Below are positions 25,506-34,491 of a DNA stretch of 60,817 bases, piece after piece (the first letter of the stretch is position 1; each line of letters opens with the position of its first letter). The notes under the pieces were generated by a model. The model searched no databases. It saw nothing but the letters and a program-made list of their open reading frames with translations, and was not told where the DNA came from. The stretch comes from Clostridiaceae bacterium (GTDB lineage Bacteria; Bacillota; Clostridia; Oscillospirales; Butyricicoccaceae), in NCBI GenBank assembly GCA_016293155.1, contig JAEDEU010000002.1, positions 1 through 60,817 on the forward strand. The letters run 5' to 3'. The position numbers and the translations under genes were made by a program.

Positions 25506-26915
25506 TCAGTGCTTTTTGCGGCGGCGGGACAGAACCTGACGCGCGGTCAGCAGCATCTCACGCAGATTAATCAGGCACAGCAGCGCAAACAGAACCAGCT
25601 CGATGGCAATCCAGAACCGCGGCTCTGCCAGCATGACCAGCGTCTGCACCAGCAGAATCGCAAAATTGGCTGCAAACTTCGGGACATTCCACTTGATCTT
25701 GATATACTTGCGCGTATGCACAACGCGAATGGCAAACAGTGCGATATAGCTCAGGCAGGTGCCGATTGCCGCACCCTGAATGCCGCAGATCGGGATAAAG
25801 ATCGCGTTGAAGATCACATTCAGCGCCGCGCCGAAGGCGGTCGTCCACATGGTCATGATGGTTTTCTTGGCGACCATGTAAACGGTTGCCAGATACTGCG
25901 CCAGCAGTGCAAAGGTTGTACTCAGCGCGAGCACCGGGATGTACATCCACGCCTCATAGTACGAGTCTGCCGCGAGCAGCGTGATGCCGAGCTTCGCGGT
26001 GAACACGATACCGGAGCTCAGGATAAACGCAACCGACGAGAATGCCGCCATGACGTTGCTGTAAAAGCTCTCCAGCTTGTCCCGGTCCTCAGTGACCGCG
26101 GAAATCTGCCATGCATCCGTAAAGATGGTGGCAACGATGGTCAGGATGGTCGGGATTTTATGCGCCGCGGCATACAGACCGTTTGCCGAGGTGTCGATGA
26201 AATAAATCAGCATATAGCGGTCGGACATGCTGATAATCCAGTTGCACACCGTGGTCGGGATGAGCGGCAGGGAATAGCCGATGATGGAGCGTGCAGTGCG
26301 CTTGTTGATGCGCGCCGGACGCGCGATATAGCGGTACATTTTGAGCTGGAAGAAAATAAACGTGCCCGTGATGGCATCCGCGCAGACATTTGCCAGCACA
26401 TAGCCCATAACACCCCAACGGAATACCGCAAGGAACAGAATGTTCAGAACCACAAACAGGAAGGTATTCGCCACACCGTTGGCGGCGTAGGTTTTATTAT
26501 AGCCGAGCGAGCGCGACATCTCCAGATTCAGTCTGCGGAAGTTGGACATCAGCACGTACATGAGCACGGTCAGCACATAGCCGTCCAGAAATGCAATCAG
26601 GTTGAAAATCGGGGAAACCAGCGCCAGCACGATAAAGCCGCCCATGGTGACGTACAGACCGGTTGTATACACGCTGGTCTTATCGTATTCCTTGTCCAGA
26701 CCGAAGCGGATGACGCCGTTATAGATGCCGGCGCAGGCGAACGGAATCAGAATCTGCGCAAAGTTGATGATTGCATCCACAATGCCGTATTCCGATGTGT
26801 TCAGAATGTTGGTATAAAACGGCATCATGAGGAACACCAGCAGCTTGGACGAGAACTGTCCGATTGCGAAGATCATGGTGTTGCCCATCAGTTTTTTGTA
26901 GCGGTTTTCTGCCAT
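25506..26915 (-). CDS. Polysaccharide (Wzx-type) flippase
   Basis: 469-aa multi-pass membrane protein of the MOP/oligosaccharide flippase superfamily, with about 12-14 hydrophobic segments and a basic C-terminal tail (RQVLSRRRKKH). GNTMIFAIGQFSSKLLVFLM opens the protein, typical of Wzx/RfbX proteins that flip lipid-linked sugars. The cargo is unknown, and no glycosyltransferase cluster is adjacent, so it could serve cell-surface polysaccharide or another lipid-linked glycan. Own promoter. Confidence 0.85.
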   Translation of the reverse strand: MAENRYKKLMGNTMIFAIGQFSSKLLVFLMMPFYTNILNTSEYGIVDAIINFAQILIPFACAGIYNGVIRFGLDKEYDKTSVYTTGLYVTMGGFIVLALVSPIFNLIAFLDGYVLTVLMYVLMSNFRRLNLEMSRSLGYNKTYAANGVANTFLFVVLNILFLAVFRWGVMGYVLANVCADAITGTFIFFQLKMYRYIARPARINKRTARSIIGYSLPLIPTTVCNWIISMSDRYMLIYFIDTSANGLYAAAHKIPTILTIVATIFTDAWQISAVTEDRDKLESFYSNVMAAFSSVAFILSSGIVFTAKLGITLLAADSYYEAWMYIPVLALSTTFALLAQYLATVYMVAKKTIMTMWTTAFGAALNVIFNAIFIPICGIQGAAIGTCLSYIALFAIRVVHTRKYIKIKWNVPKFAANFAILLVQTLVMLAEPRFWIAIELVLFALLCLINLREMLLTARQVLSRRRKKH

Positions 26916-26950
26916 ATCTGCAAATCTCCTATAATTTTATGCTGGTGCAC

Positions 26951-26979
26951 ATTATAACACCGAAAGAGGGCATTTTCAA
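26951..26979 (-). promoter_or_regulatory. Promoter of the flippase gene
   Basis: TTGAAA at 26974-26979, 17-nt spacer, TATAAT at 26951-26956, 36 nt before the ATG. Confidence 0.8.
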
Positions 26980-27029
26980 CCGCAAAACTATACAATCCTG
27001 CCCGAAGCATTGCAAAAAATTATCCAGAT

Positions 27030-27080
27030 GCACACAAAAAAGAAAGAGATTGTTCCGAGAGCATCAACACGGAACAATCC
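27030..27080 (-). terminator. Terminator of the ribosomal protein cluster after rplQ
   Basis: Perfect 10-bp stem GATTGTTCCG/CGGAACAATC with a 12-nt loop, followed on the minus strand by TCTTTCTTTTTTG. It marks the 3' end of the S10-spc-alpha superoperon. Confidence 0.9.
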
Positions 27081-27108
27081 CTTTGGGATTCATTTGATGA
27101 AAATGAAA

Positions 27109-27450
27109 TTAGACGAGCTCGATAACAGCCATCTCAGCAGCATCGCCGCGGCGCGGGCCGGTCTTGATGATGCGGGTGTAGCCGCCGTTGCGGTCAGCGT
27201 ACTTCGGAGCCAGCTCAGTGAAGGTCTTAGCAACAACAGCTTCCTTGGTGATGAATGCCATTGCCTGACGACGGGATGCCAGCGTGTTCTTCTTGCCCAG
27301 GGTGATCATCTTCTCAGCCAGCGGGCGAACTTCCTTTGCTCTTGCAACGGTAGTCTCGATTCTGCCGTTCTCCAGCAGATAGGTTACCATGCCCTTGAGC
27401 ATAGACATTCTATGGTCGGTAGTTCTACCGAGTTTACGGTTTCCAGCCAT
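27109..27450 (-). CDS. rplQ: 50S ribosomal protein L17
   Basis: 113 aa, close to the family minimum. RKLGRTTDHRMSMLKGMVTYL and ETTVARAKEVRPLAEKMITLG are the L17 core; it binds domain V/VI of 23S rRNA near the exit tunnel. Last gene of the alpha operon, separated from rpoA by a hairpin-bearing 80-nt gap. Confidence 0.98.
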   Translation of the reverse strand: MAGNRKLGRTTDHRMSMLKGMVTYLLENGRIETTVARAKEVRPLAEKMITLGKKNTLASRRQAMAFITKEAVVAKTFTELAPKYADRNGGYTRIIKTGPRRGDAAEMAVIELV

Positions 27451-27491
27451 GGAATTTTACCTCCTTACAATGCGGTAATATATCCGGCGCC

Positions 27492-27512
27492 TGTCCCCCT
27501 TTTCGGGGGACA
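27492..27512 (-). other. Hairpin between rpoA and rplQ
   Basis: Perfect 8-bp stem TGTCCCCC/GGGGGACA with a 5-nt loop and no U-tract; probably an mRNA processing or stability element. Confidence 0.5.
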
Positions 27513-27529
27513 AAGCGCGTTTGTGTGAA

Positions 27530-28477
27530 TTAATCTTCGCTCTTTGCGAGGTTCAGACCCATCGCTTCGAGCTTGTTGATAACTTCCTCGAGGGACTTCT
27601 TGCCGAGGTTGCGAACCTTCATCATGTCATCCTCAGAGGTGTTAATCAGATCCTCGACCGTGTTGATGCCTGCGCGCTTGAGGCAGTTGAAGGAACGAAC
27701 GCTCAGATCCAGCTCTTCGATGGTCATTTCCAGAACCTTGTCGTGCTGTGCCTCAGCCTTCTCAACAACGGTGGAGTGGGAACCGATTTCCTCAGAGAGG
27801 TCAACGAACAGGGAGAGATGGTCGGTCAGTACCTTTGCACCCAGGGAAACTGCATCCTTTGCAGAGATGGTGCGGTCGGTCCAGACCTCCAGCGTCAGCT
27901 TGTCGTAATCGGTCATATTTCCGACACGGGTGTTTTCAACCGTGTAGTTAACTTTGTAAACCGGAGTGTAGATGGAATCTACCGGAATCACTCCGATTGC
28001 GCTCGGATACTGCTTATTGCGCTCCGCCGGTACATAGCCGCGTCCCTTGGTGAGGGTAATCTCCATGGACAGACGGGCATCGCTCATCAGGGTCGCAATG
28101 TGCAGATCCGGATTGAGGATCTCCACCTCGCCGTCGCTGTGGATATCGCCTGCGGTGACAATGCCTTCGCCTGCTGCGTCGATGTGAACGGTCTTCGGGC
28201 CGTCACAGTACAGCTTTGCGATAATACCCTTTACGTTGAGAACGATCTCGGTTACATCCTCCTTGACACCCGGGATGGTCGAGAACTCATGCTGAACGCC
28301 ATTGATCTTGATGCTGCTTGCAGCAGTACCCGGAAGCGAAGAAAGCAGGATGCGGCGCAGGGAGTTGCCCAGCGTCGTGCCGTAACCACGCTCGAGCGGC
28401 TCTACGACAAACTTGCCGTAGGAACCATCCTCTTCCAGAATTTCGCAGTCGATACGGGGCTTTTCGATTTCGATCAT
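27530..28477 (-). CDS. rpoA: RNA polymerase alpha subunit
   Basis: 315-aa subunit. The N-terminal dimerisation domain (1-230) includes GYGTTLGNSLRRILLSSLPG; the C-terminal domain has LDLSVRSFNCLKRAGINTVE and the VRNLGKKSLEEV helix-hairpin-helix that contacts UP elements and activators. In the conserved rpsD-rpoA-rplQ order. Confidence 0.99.
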   Translation of the reverse strand: MIEIEKPRIDCEILEEDGSYGKFVVEPLERGYGTTLGNSLRRILLSSLPGTAASSIKINGVQHEFSTIPGVKEDVTEIVLNVKGIIAKLYCDGPKTVHIDAAGEGIVTAGDIHSDGEVEILNPDLHIATLMSDARLSMEITLTKGRGYVPAERNKQYPSAIGVIPVDSIYTPVYKVNYTVENTRVGNMTDYDKLTLEVWTDRTISAKDAVSLGAKVLTDHLSLFVDLSEEIGSHSTVVEKAEAQHDKVLEMTIEELDLSVRSFNCLKRAGINTVEDLINTSEDDMMKVRNLGKKSLEEVINKLEAMGLNLAKSED

Positions 28478-28530
28478 TAATGACCCTCCTTACTAGTCGG
28501 CGAAAATGAATGGAATCGATGAGGGATGGA

Positions 28531-29124
28531 TTACTTGGAGTACAGCTCGACGATGAGGTGCTCTGCTACTTCGTAATCAATATCGTCACGAGCCGGCATA
28601 GCGATAACCTTGCCCTCGAAGCTGTCCTTCTCGCGCTCCAGCCACTTCGGGGTGGAAACGGAGCCGTTCTCCTCGATCAGTGCCTTGAACTTCGCGGAGG
28701 AACGGGACTTCTCGGAAACAGCGATCACGTCGCCCGGCTTAACCAGGTAGGACGGGATATTGACCTTCTGACCGTTCACGGTGAAGTGAGCGTGGGAGGT
28801 CAGCTGTCTAGCCTCGCGGCGGGTGTTTGCAAAGCCCAGACGGAATACAACGTTGTCGAGGCGGCGCTCGAGCAGCTGCAGCAGGTTCTCACCAGCCTTG
28901 CCTTCCATCTTCTCTGCCTTTTCGTAATATCTTCTGAACGGGGTCTCCAGGACGCCGTAGATGAACTTAACCTTCTGCTTCTCGTTGAGCTGCATTGCGT
29001 ACTCGGACTGCTTTCTTCTGCCCTGCTTCGGCTGTCTCTTGGTCTCCTTGGAAACGCCCAGAACTGCCGGAGAAATGCCCAGAGTCTTGCATCTCTTGAG
29101 GATCGGCTGATTATTCTTTGCCAT
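28531..29124 (-). CDS. rpsD: 30S ribosomal protein S4
   Basis: 197-aa primary 16S rRNA-binding protein. The S4 RNA-binding domain starts with LERRLDNVVFRLGFANTRRE. There is no four-Cys zinc motif at the N-terminus, so it is the zinc-independent form. It lies between rpsK and rpoA, where many Firmicutes also have rpsD. Confidence 0.98.
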   Translation of the reverse strand: MAKNNQPILKRCKTLGISPAVLGVSKETKRQPKQGRRKQSEYAMQLNEKQKVKFIYGVLETPFRRYYEKAEKMEGKAGENLLQLLERRLDNVVFRLGFANTRREARQLTSHAHFTVNGQKVNIPSYLVKPGDVIAVSEKSRSSAKFKALIEENGSVSTPKWLEREKDSFEGKVIAMPARDDIDYEVAEHLIVELYSK

Positions 29125-29149
29125 GATTTGTTATCCTCCTTACTACCTA

Positions 29150-29551
29150 TTACACTCTTCTTCTCTTCGGCGGACGGCAGCCGTTGTGCGGGATCGGGGT
29201 AACGTCCTTAATCATAGTTACCTCGAGGCCGGTAGCCTGCAGTGCGCGGATTGCTGCCTCACGGCCGGAGCCCGGGCCCTTTACGTAGACCTCAACGGTC
29301 TTCAGGCCATGCTCCATAGCTGCCTTAGCAGCGGTCTCTGCTGCGGTCTGTGCAGCAAACGGAGTGGATTTTCTGGAACCGCGGAAGCCCATCTCACCAG
29401 CGGATGCCCAGGAAATTGCGTTACCGTTCAGATCGCTGATGGTAACGATGGTATTGTTGAAGGAAGAACGGATGTGAGCCGCACCCTTTTCAATGTTCTT
29501 TCTCTCACGGCGCTTTCTGCTGACAACGCCCTTCTTCTGATTCTTAGCCAT
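29150..29551 (-). CDS. rpsK: 30S ribosomal protein S11
   Basis: 133 aa. IRSSFNNTIVTISDLNGNAI and the C-terminal DVTPIPHNGCRPPKRRRV are S11 signatures; it forms part of the platform near the mRNA exit. N-terminus is Lys/Arg-rich (KKGVVSRKRRERKN). Confidence 0.98.
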   Translation of the reverse strand: MAKNQKKGVVSRKRRERKNIEKGAAHIRSSFNNTIVTISDLNGNAISWASAGEMGFRGSRKSTPFAAQTAAETAAKAAMEHGLKTVEVYVKGPGSGREAAIRALQATGLEVTMIKDVTPIPHNGCRPPKRRRV

Positions 29552-29567
29552 TGTTCAGAACGCCTCC

Positions 29568-29939
29568 TTACTTCTTCTTGTTCGCAATGGTCTTCTTCGG
29601 ACCCTTTCTGGTACGAGCATTGGTCTTGGTTCTCTGACCACGAACCGGCAGGCCGCGTCTGTGGCGCAGGCCGCGGTAAGAGCCGATCTCTACCAGGCGC
29701 TTGATGTTCAGCGCAACTTCACGACGCAGGTCGCCCTCTACGAGGATGCCCTTCTCGTCGATCACTTCACGAAGCTTGATCTCCTCAGCCTCGGTCAGGT
29801 CCTTTACGCGGGTATCCGGATTGATACCAGCGGCAGCCAAAATATCGTTGGCAGTCTTTCTGCCAATACCGTAAACGTAGGTCAGGCCGATCTCTACGCG
29901 CTTCTCTCTCGGAAGATCTACACCGGCGATTCTTGCCAT
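29568..29939 (-). CDS. rpsM: 30S ribosomal protein S13
   Basis: 123 aa. ARIAGVDLPREKRVEIGLTY at the start, the helix-hairpin-helix YGIGRKTANDILA and basic tail RGQRTKTNARTRKGPKKT reaching into the decoding region are typical. First full-length gene of the alpha operon after rpmJ. Confidence 0.98.
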   Translation of the reverse strand: MARIAGVDLPREKRVEIGLTYVYGIGRKTANDILAAAGINPDTRVKDLTEAEEIKLREVIDEKGILVEGDLRREVALNIKRLVEIGSYRGLRHRRGLPVRGQRTKTNARTRKGPKKTIANKKK

Positions 29940-29960
29940 ATTAATTGTACCTCCTAGTGC

Positions 29961-30074
29961 TTAGCCCTGCTTCTGCTTGTGCTTCGGGTTCGTGCAGATG
30001 ACCATAACACGACCCTTGCGGCGAATGATTTTGCACTTCTCGCAAATCGGTTTTACAGACGGTCTTACTTTCAT
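29961..30074 (-). CDS. rpmJ: 50S ribosomal protein L36
   Basis: 37-aa protein read directly from the sequence: starts MKVRPSVKPICEKCKI and ends PKHKQKQG. It has the zinc-ribbon form (C+), with CEKC and later Cys/His ligands. Conserved infA-rpmJ-rpsM order. Zinc-binding L36 suggests a zinc-independent paralogue may exist elsewhere, but none is here. Confidence 0.96.
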   Translation of the reverse strand: MKVRPSVKPICEKCKIIRRKGRVMVICTNPKHKQKQG

Positions 30075-30103
30075 TGATATAACCTCCAAATAGTAAGGTC
30101 CAC

Positions 30104-30118
30104 TCCCGCGGGGCGGGA
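30104..30118 (-). other. Hairpin between infA and rpmJ
   Basis: Perfect 6-bp stem TCCCGC/GCGGGA with a 3-nt loop, in the infA-rpmJ gap; no U-tract. Function unclear. Confidence 0.4.
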
Positions 30119-30129
30119 AACTTATAATT

Positions 30130-30354
30130 TTATTTGGATCTCCAGGTGATTCTGCCCTTGGTCAGGTCGTACGGGGAAACCTGAACGGTTACCTTGTCGC
30201 CCGGCAGAATGCGGATATAATTCATTCGAAGCTTACCGGAGATGTGAGCCTGAATGACCGGCTTTGCCGGATTGTTCAGCTCCACCTTAAAGGTGGCATT
30301 GGGCAGCGCCTCTATGACGGTACCTTCCAGTTCGATCAAATCTTCCTTTGCCAA
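30130..30354 (-). CDS. infA: Translation initiation factor IF-1
   Basis: 74-aa S1-like OB-fold protein that occupies the 30S A site during initiation. EDLIELEGTVIEALPNATF and GKLRMNYIRILPGDKV match closely. It is two residues longer than the usual 72 because of an extra NPAKP-containing loop between strands. Confidence 0.98.
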   Translation of the reverse strand: MAKEDLIELEGTVIEALPNATFKVELNNPAKPVIQAHISGKLRMNYIRILPGDKVTVQVSPYDLTKGRITWRSK

Positions 30355-30355
30355 C

Positions 30356-30625
30356 TCAAATCCCTCCCTTGCTTGATGATGAGTCTACGGGAATGCAGGC
30401 TGCCAGAGCCTTGCGCACCTCGCTGTTTGCCGGCGGCTTTTCGCCGATCTCCAGTTCGCAGTGCGTTACAAACTCGACATGCTTGCGTTTTTTCTTCTTT
30501 GGTCTTTCGACCCGTCTTGTCCGCCCGTCGCTGAGGTACACAAACGGCTCCTCCTCGGCGATGACAAGAAAGTATCTGCCCCGGTCGCGCCCGTTGACTG
30601 AGCGGACGATGTCCGAAACGTGCAT
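30356..30625 (-). CDS. KOW-domain RNA-binding protein
   Basis: 89-aa protein with an N-terminal KOW motif (VRSVNGRDRGRYFLVIAEEEPFVYLSDG) of the L14e/L27e type and a very basic stretch RRVERPKKKKRKHVE. Small KOW proteins at this position between map and infA are frequent in Firmicutes and presumed ribosome-associated; function is not established. Its ATG overlaps the map stop as TAATG. Confidence 0.85.
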   Translation of the reverse strand: MHVSDIVRSVNGRDRGRYFLVIAEEEPFVYLSDGRTRRVERPKKKKRKHVEFVTHCELEIGEKPPANSEVRKALAACIPVDSSSSKGGI

Positions 30626-31392
30626 TACAGTTCCTCCCCGTTTTCCAACAGCGTGAGGATTTCCGGATCGCCATCCGTGATCGCGATCGTATTTTCGTAA
30701 TGGGCGGAAAGCTTTCCGTCCAGCGTCTTGACGGTCCAGCCGTCAGACAGACACTTTACACCGAATACACCGGCGTTTACCATAGGCTCAACTGCCAAGG
30801 TCATTCCCGGCTGAAGTCTCATACCGTGTCCCGGGCGTCCGAAGTTCGGAACCTCCGGGGACTCATGGAGTTCAGCGCCAACGCCGTGTCCGACATAGGT
30901 GCGCACAACGGAAAATCCGTTTGCCTCAACATAGGTCTGTACAGCGTGGGAAATATCGGATACGCGCTTGCCGGCAACAGCAAGCTTGATACCTTCATAG
31001 AAGCTCTGTCGGGTTACGGCGATGAGTCTTTTTGCCTCCTCGGAGACCTCTCCGCAGGGGATTGTCATCGCACAGTCTCCGTGGAAGCCGCCTATATAAG
31101 CTCCCACGTCAACCTTGACGATATCGCCCTCGTGAATCACACGATTCTTGGACGGGATACCGTGGATGACCTCATCATTCACAGAGACACAGGCGCTTGC
31201 CGGGAACCCGCCGTAGCCCAAAAAGGACGGCTTTGCACCGGCATCTTCAATCGTCTTACGGACGACGCGGTCGATCTCTGCGGTCGTGACTCCCGGCTTC
31301 ACAGCACGCGCCGCCGAGGCTCTCGCCTCAGCGGTAATGCGTCCTGCGATACGCATCAATTCCAGTTCTCTACTGGATTTAATCTTAATCAT
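30625..31392 (-). CDS. map: Type I methionine aminopeptidase
   Basis: 255-aa metalloenzyme removing N-terminal Met from nascent proteins. Five metal ligands are recognisable: Asp residues in VKVDVGAYIGGFHGDCAMT, His in VGHGVGAELHESPEVPNFG, and Glu residues in LAVEPMVN and near HYENTIAIT. No N-terminal zinc-finger extension. Adjacent to adk, as in most Firmicutes; start codon touches the adk stop. Confidence 0.97.
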   Translation of the reverse strand: MIKIKSSRELELMRIAGRITAEARASAARAVKPGVTTAEIDRVVRKTIEDAGAKPSFLGYGGFPASACVSVNDEVIHGIPSKNRVIHEGDIVKVDVGAYIGGFHGDCAMTIPCGEVSEEAKRLIAVTRQSFYEGIKLAVAGKRVSDISHAVQTYVEANGFSVVRTYVGHGVGAELHESPEVPNFGRPGHGMRLQPGMTLAVEPMVNAGVFGVKCLSDGWTVKTLDGKLSAHYENTIAITDGDPEILTLLENGEEL

Positions 31393-32021
31393 TACAGTCC
31401 GAGCGCCTCACATGCGAGCTTCTGAACCTCTTCCATAGCGACATCGCCCGGAATGGTCTTCAGCTTGCCCAGCTTCTCATAAAAGCCCTTGACCGGCTCG
31501 GTCTGGTCGTGGTAGGTCTTCAGGCGAGCCAGAACGGTCTCCGGAGCGTCGTCCTTGCGGATGACAACCGGGTTGCCGCACTTGTCGCAGACACCCTCCA
31601 CCTTGGTCTTCATGTTGGTGAGATTGTAGGTGGCACCGCAGGTCAGGCAGACGCGTCTGCTGGACATACGGCCGACGATGGTCTCATCGGCAACCTCAAG
31701 GGACAGTGCGCAGTCCATCGGAACCATGCTCTCCAGCGCCTCAGCCTGCGGCACGTTGCGCGGGAAGCCGTCCAGGATGCAGCCGTTCTTGCAGTCCGGC
31801 TGTGCCAGGCGCTCCTTGATGAGGCCCAGAATCAGGGAATCCGGAACCAGATCGCCTGCGTCCATGTAGGACTTTGCCTGCTTGCCCAGCTCAGTTCCGT
31901 CAGCGATTGCTGCGCGGAGCATATTGCCGGTCGAGATGGTCGGAACGCCCATCTTCTCCACCAGATAAGATGCCAGAGTGCCCTTGCCGGCACCCGGTGC
32001 ACCGAGTAATACCAGTTTCAT
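31392..32021 (-). CDS. adk: Adenylate kinase
   Basis: 209-aa enzyme equilibrating ATP and AMP with ADP. P-loop GAPGAGKGT at 7-15, AMP-binding TGNMLRAAI and DGFPRNVPQAEAL. The LID carries CLTCG and CDKCG, a four-Cys zinc site typical of Gram-positive enzymes. Ten nucleotides after secY. Confidence 0.98.
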   Translation of the reverse strand: MKLVLLGAPGAGKGTLASYLVEKMGVPTISTGNMLRAAIADGTELGKQAKSYMDAGDLVPDSLILGLIKERLAQPDCKNGCILDGFPRNVPQAEALESMVPMDCALSLEVADETIVGRMSSRRVCLTCGATYNLTNMKTKVEGVCDKCGNPVVIRKDDAPETVLARLKTYHDQTEPVKGFYEKLGKLKTIPGDVAMEEVQKLACEALGL

Positions 32022-32031
32022 TGTTATCTCC

Positions 32032-33315
32032 TTACTCCAGGAAGCCCTTGTAATTTCTCATCATCAGCTGGCTCTCAAGCTGGCGAACCGTCTCGAGTGC
32101 AACGCCGACTACAATCAGCACGGAGGTGCCGCCCAGTGCAACGCTGCTCAGGCTGCTGTTGATCGCGCCGATCAGCATCGGAACCGCAGCGACAATCGCA
32201 AGGAACAGCGCACCCATAAAGGTGATCTTGTTCAGTGCCTTGCTGATGAACTCACTGGTCGGACGACCCGGACGGAAGCCCGGAATGAAGCCGCCGTTCT
32301 TCTTCAGATTGTTTGCAATCTCCACCGGATTGAACTGAATGGCTGCATAAAAGTATGCAAACATAAAGATCAGCAGGAGATACAGCAGAATATAGAACGG
32401 GCTTCTTGCCTCGAACAGATTGAAGAAGCTCTCAGCGAAGCCGCCGGCCTTCGGATTTGCCAGCATCTTGATCGTGGACGGCAGCGACATGATGGAAGCC
32501 GCGAAGATGATCGGCATAACACCGGATGCGCTTACCTTGATCGGCAGATGCGTGGACTGACCGCCGTACATTCTGCGGCCGACCTGACGCTTTGCGTACT
32601 GGATCGGAATTCTGCGCTCTGCATTGTTCGTGAAAACAACGAAGGTAACGATTGCCAGAGCAACCACTACCACCAGCAGCGCAACAATGATGCTCACGCC
32701 GCCGTTTGCAACCAGCTCGTACAGCGTCTGAACCATTGCCGGACCGCGGGAAACAATGCCAGCAAACAGGATGATGGAAATACCATTGCCGATGCCCTTT
32801 TCGGTGATGCATTCACCCATCCACATGATGAGCGCTGCGCCCGCGGTGAAGGTCATGACAATGACAAAGCCCGGCCAGAAGCCCGTTTCTGCCAGCAGAT
32901 TCTGGCTTCTGAGAAGGACATAGTAGGAATAGCCTTGCAGGAGACCCAGCAGTACACCGACGATGCGGGTAATCATGGTCATCTTCTGCTTGCCTTCCTC
33001 GCCGCCGTCACGCACCAGTCGCTCCAGCGCCGGAATGGCGACCGTGAGCAGCTGAATGATGATGGAAGCATTGATATACGGAGTGACGGACATTGCAAAG
33101 ATGGTTGCATTGCTCAGACCGCCGCCCGAGAATACGTTCATGTATCCCAGCATGGTGCCGGATACGGAATCGAAGTACTGCGACAGCAGTGCAGTGTCGA
33201 TAAATGGTACAGGAATAGAAGAACCTAAGCGGAACAGAACCAGCACAAACATCGTGTAGACAATGCGCTTTTTCAGCTCCGGTACATGCCATGCATTTCT
33301 TAAGGTCTCGATCAC
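32032..33315 (-). CDS. secY: Protein translocase subunit SecY
   Basis: 427-aa ten-helix channel protein of the Sec translocon in the cytoplasmic membrane. ELKKRIVYTMFVLVLFRLGS at the N-terminus, plug-region GGGLSNATIFAMSVTPYI, and IILFAGIVSRGP and KRIPI-like loops fit the family. Transcribed with rplO upstream and adk downstream, so secretion and ribosome synthesis are linked. Confidence 0.98.
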   Translation of the reverse strand: MIETLRNAWHVPELKKRIVYTMFVLVLFRLGSSIPVPFIDTALLSQYFDSVSGTMLGYMNVFSGGGLSNATIFAMSVTPYINASIIIQLLTVAIPALERLVRDGGEEGKQKMTMITRIVGVLLGLLQGYSYYVLLRSQNLLAETGFWPGFVIVMTFTAGAALIMWMGECITEKGIGNGISIILFAGIVSRGPAMVQTLYELVANGGVSIIVALLVVVVALAIVTFVVFTNNAERRIPIQYAKRQVGRRMYGGQSTHLPIKVSASGVMPIIFAASIMSLPSTIKMLANPKAGGFAESFFNLFEARSPFYILLYLLLIFMFAYFYAAIQFNPVEIANNLKKNGGFIPGFRPGRPTSEFISKALNKITFMGALFLAIVAAVPMLIGAINSSLSSVALGGTSVLIVVGVALETVRQLESQLMMRNYKGFLE

Positions 33316-33316
33316 C

Positions 33317-33760
33317 TTATACCACCTCGGCCTTTCCTCCTGCAGCCTCGATTTTCTCCTTAGCGGAAGCGGAGAAAGCAGCAGCCTGAACGGTCAGCTT
33401 CTTCTCAATTGCGCCATTGCCAAGAACCTTAACGCCGTCCAGTTCCTTCTTAACCAGACCGGCAGCGATCATATCAGCAACGGTAACAACTGCGCCGTCC
33501 TCGAACTTAGCGTTCAGGTCAGCGATGTTAACAACTGCGTTCTCGGTGCCAAAAATGTTGTGGAAACCGCGCTTCGGCAGGCGGCGTGCCAGCGGCATCT
33601 GGCCGCCTTCAAATCCCGGACGTACACCGCCGCCGGAACGAGCCCACTGGCCCTTCTGACCGCGGCCGGCAGTCTTGCCGTTACCGGAACCCTCGCCGCG
33701 GCCCTTGCGGAATGCCGGGCGGGTAGAGCCTACAGACGGCTTGAGATCCTGTAATTTCAT
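33317..33760 (-). CDS. rplO: 50S ribosomal protein L15
   Basis: 147 aa. The N-terminal Gly/Arg-rich segment GRGEGSGNGKTAGRGQKGQW and FEGGQMPLARRLPKRGF are diagnostic. One nucleotide separates its stop from the secY start. Confidence 0.98.
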   Translation of the reverse strand: MKLQDLKPSVGSTRPAFRKGRGEGSGNGKTAGRGQKGQWARSGGGVRPGFEGGQMPLARRLPKRGFHNIFGTENAVVNIADLNAKFEDGAVVTVADMIAAGLVKKELDGVKVLGNGAIEKKLTVQAAAFSASAKEKIEAAGGKAEVV

Positions 33761-33776
33761 GCTCTGTGGCCTCCTC

Positions 33777-33959
33777 TTATACGTTCGCCTCGACCTTGAT
33801 CAGATAGGAGATCTGTGCGATCTTGCCCTTGGTCTGAGCATTGTCCGGCTGAATGGTTACATCATTGATGGTTTTCAGTCCCAGGGAATGAGCGGTGGCA
33901 ATGTGCTTCTGCTTTCTGCCAGCCAGGCTCTTAACCAGGGTAATCTTCAGGTTTTCCAT
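33777..33959 (-). CDS. rpmD: 50S ribosomal protein L30
   Basis: 60 aa: LKITLVKSLAGRKQKHIATA and GLKTINDVTIQPDNAQTKGK match the short bacterial L30, which binds 23S domain II. Between rpsE and rplO. Confidence 0.97.
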   Translation of the reverse strand: MENLKITLVKSLAGRKQKHIATAHSLGLKTINDVTIQPDNAQTKGKIAQISYLIKVEANV

Positions 33960-33975
33960 GAACTACCCCTCCTGA

Positions 33976-34473
33976 TTAAAGTTCCTCGACGGACTTGCCG
34001 CGTACAGCAGCTACCTCAGCTGCATCACGCAGCTGCTTCAGTCCCTCGATGGTTGCACTTACAACGTTCTGCGGATTGTTGGAACGCAGGCACTTGGTAC
34101 GGATGTCCTTGATGCCAGCCATTTCAACGACTGCACGAACTGCGCCGCCGGCGATAACACCGGTACCAGGTGCAGCCGGCTTCATGAGAACTCGGCCTGC
34201 GCCGAACTCGCCGATTACCTCGTGCGGAATGGTAGAACCGGTCAAGCTAACCTTGATGAGGTTCTTCTTGGCATCCTCGATGCCCTTGCGGATTGCGTCC
34301 GGTACCTCGGAAGCCTTGCCCAGACCAAAGCCGACGGTGCCCTTCTGATCGCCTACAACAACCAGTGCTGCAAACTTGAAGATACGGCCGCCCTTAACGG
34401 TCTTGGATACGCGGTTGAGTGCGACAACCTTCTCCTGGTACTCGGAATCGCGCTGATTATACTTTCCAGCCAT
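33976..34473 (-). CDS. rpsE: 30S ribosomal protein S5
   Basis: 165-aa protein. The double-stranded-RNA-binding fold includes KTVKGGRIFKFAALVVVGDQ, and the C-terminal domain has PAAPGTGVIAGGAVRAVVEM. S5 affects decoding fidelity and spectinomycin response. Confidence 0.98.
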   Translation of the reverse strand: MAGKYNQRDSEYQEKVVALNRVSKTVKGGRIFKFAALVVVGDQKGTVGFGLGKASEVPDAIRKGIEDAKKNLIKVSLTGSTIPHEVIGEFGAGRVLMKPAAPGTGVIAGGAVRAVVEMAGIKDIRTKCLRSNNPQNVVSATIEGLKQLRDAAEVAAVRGKSVEEL

Positions 34474-34491
34474 GTGTTAACCTCCTCCCGA

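Noticed and set aside
27010..27528. 172-codon plus-strand frame over rplQ
   Set aside because: Antisense to rplQ and through the operon terminator.
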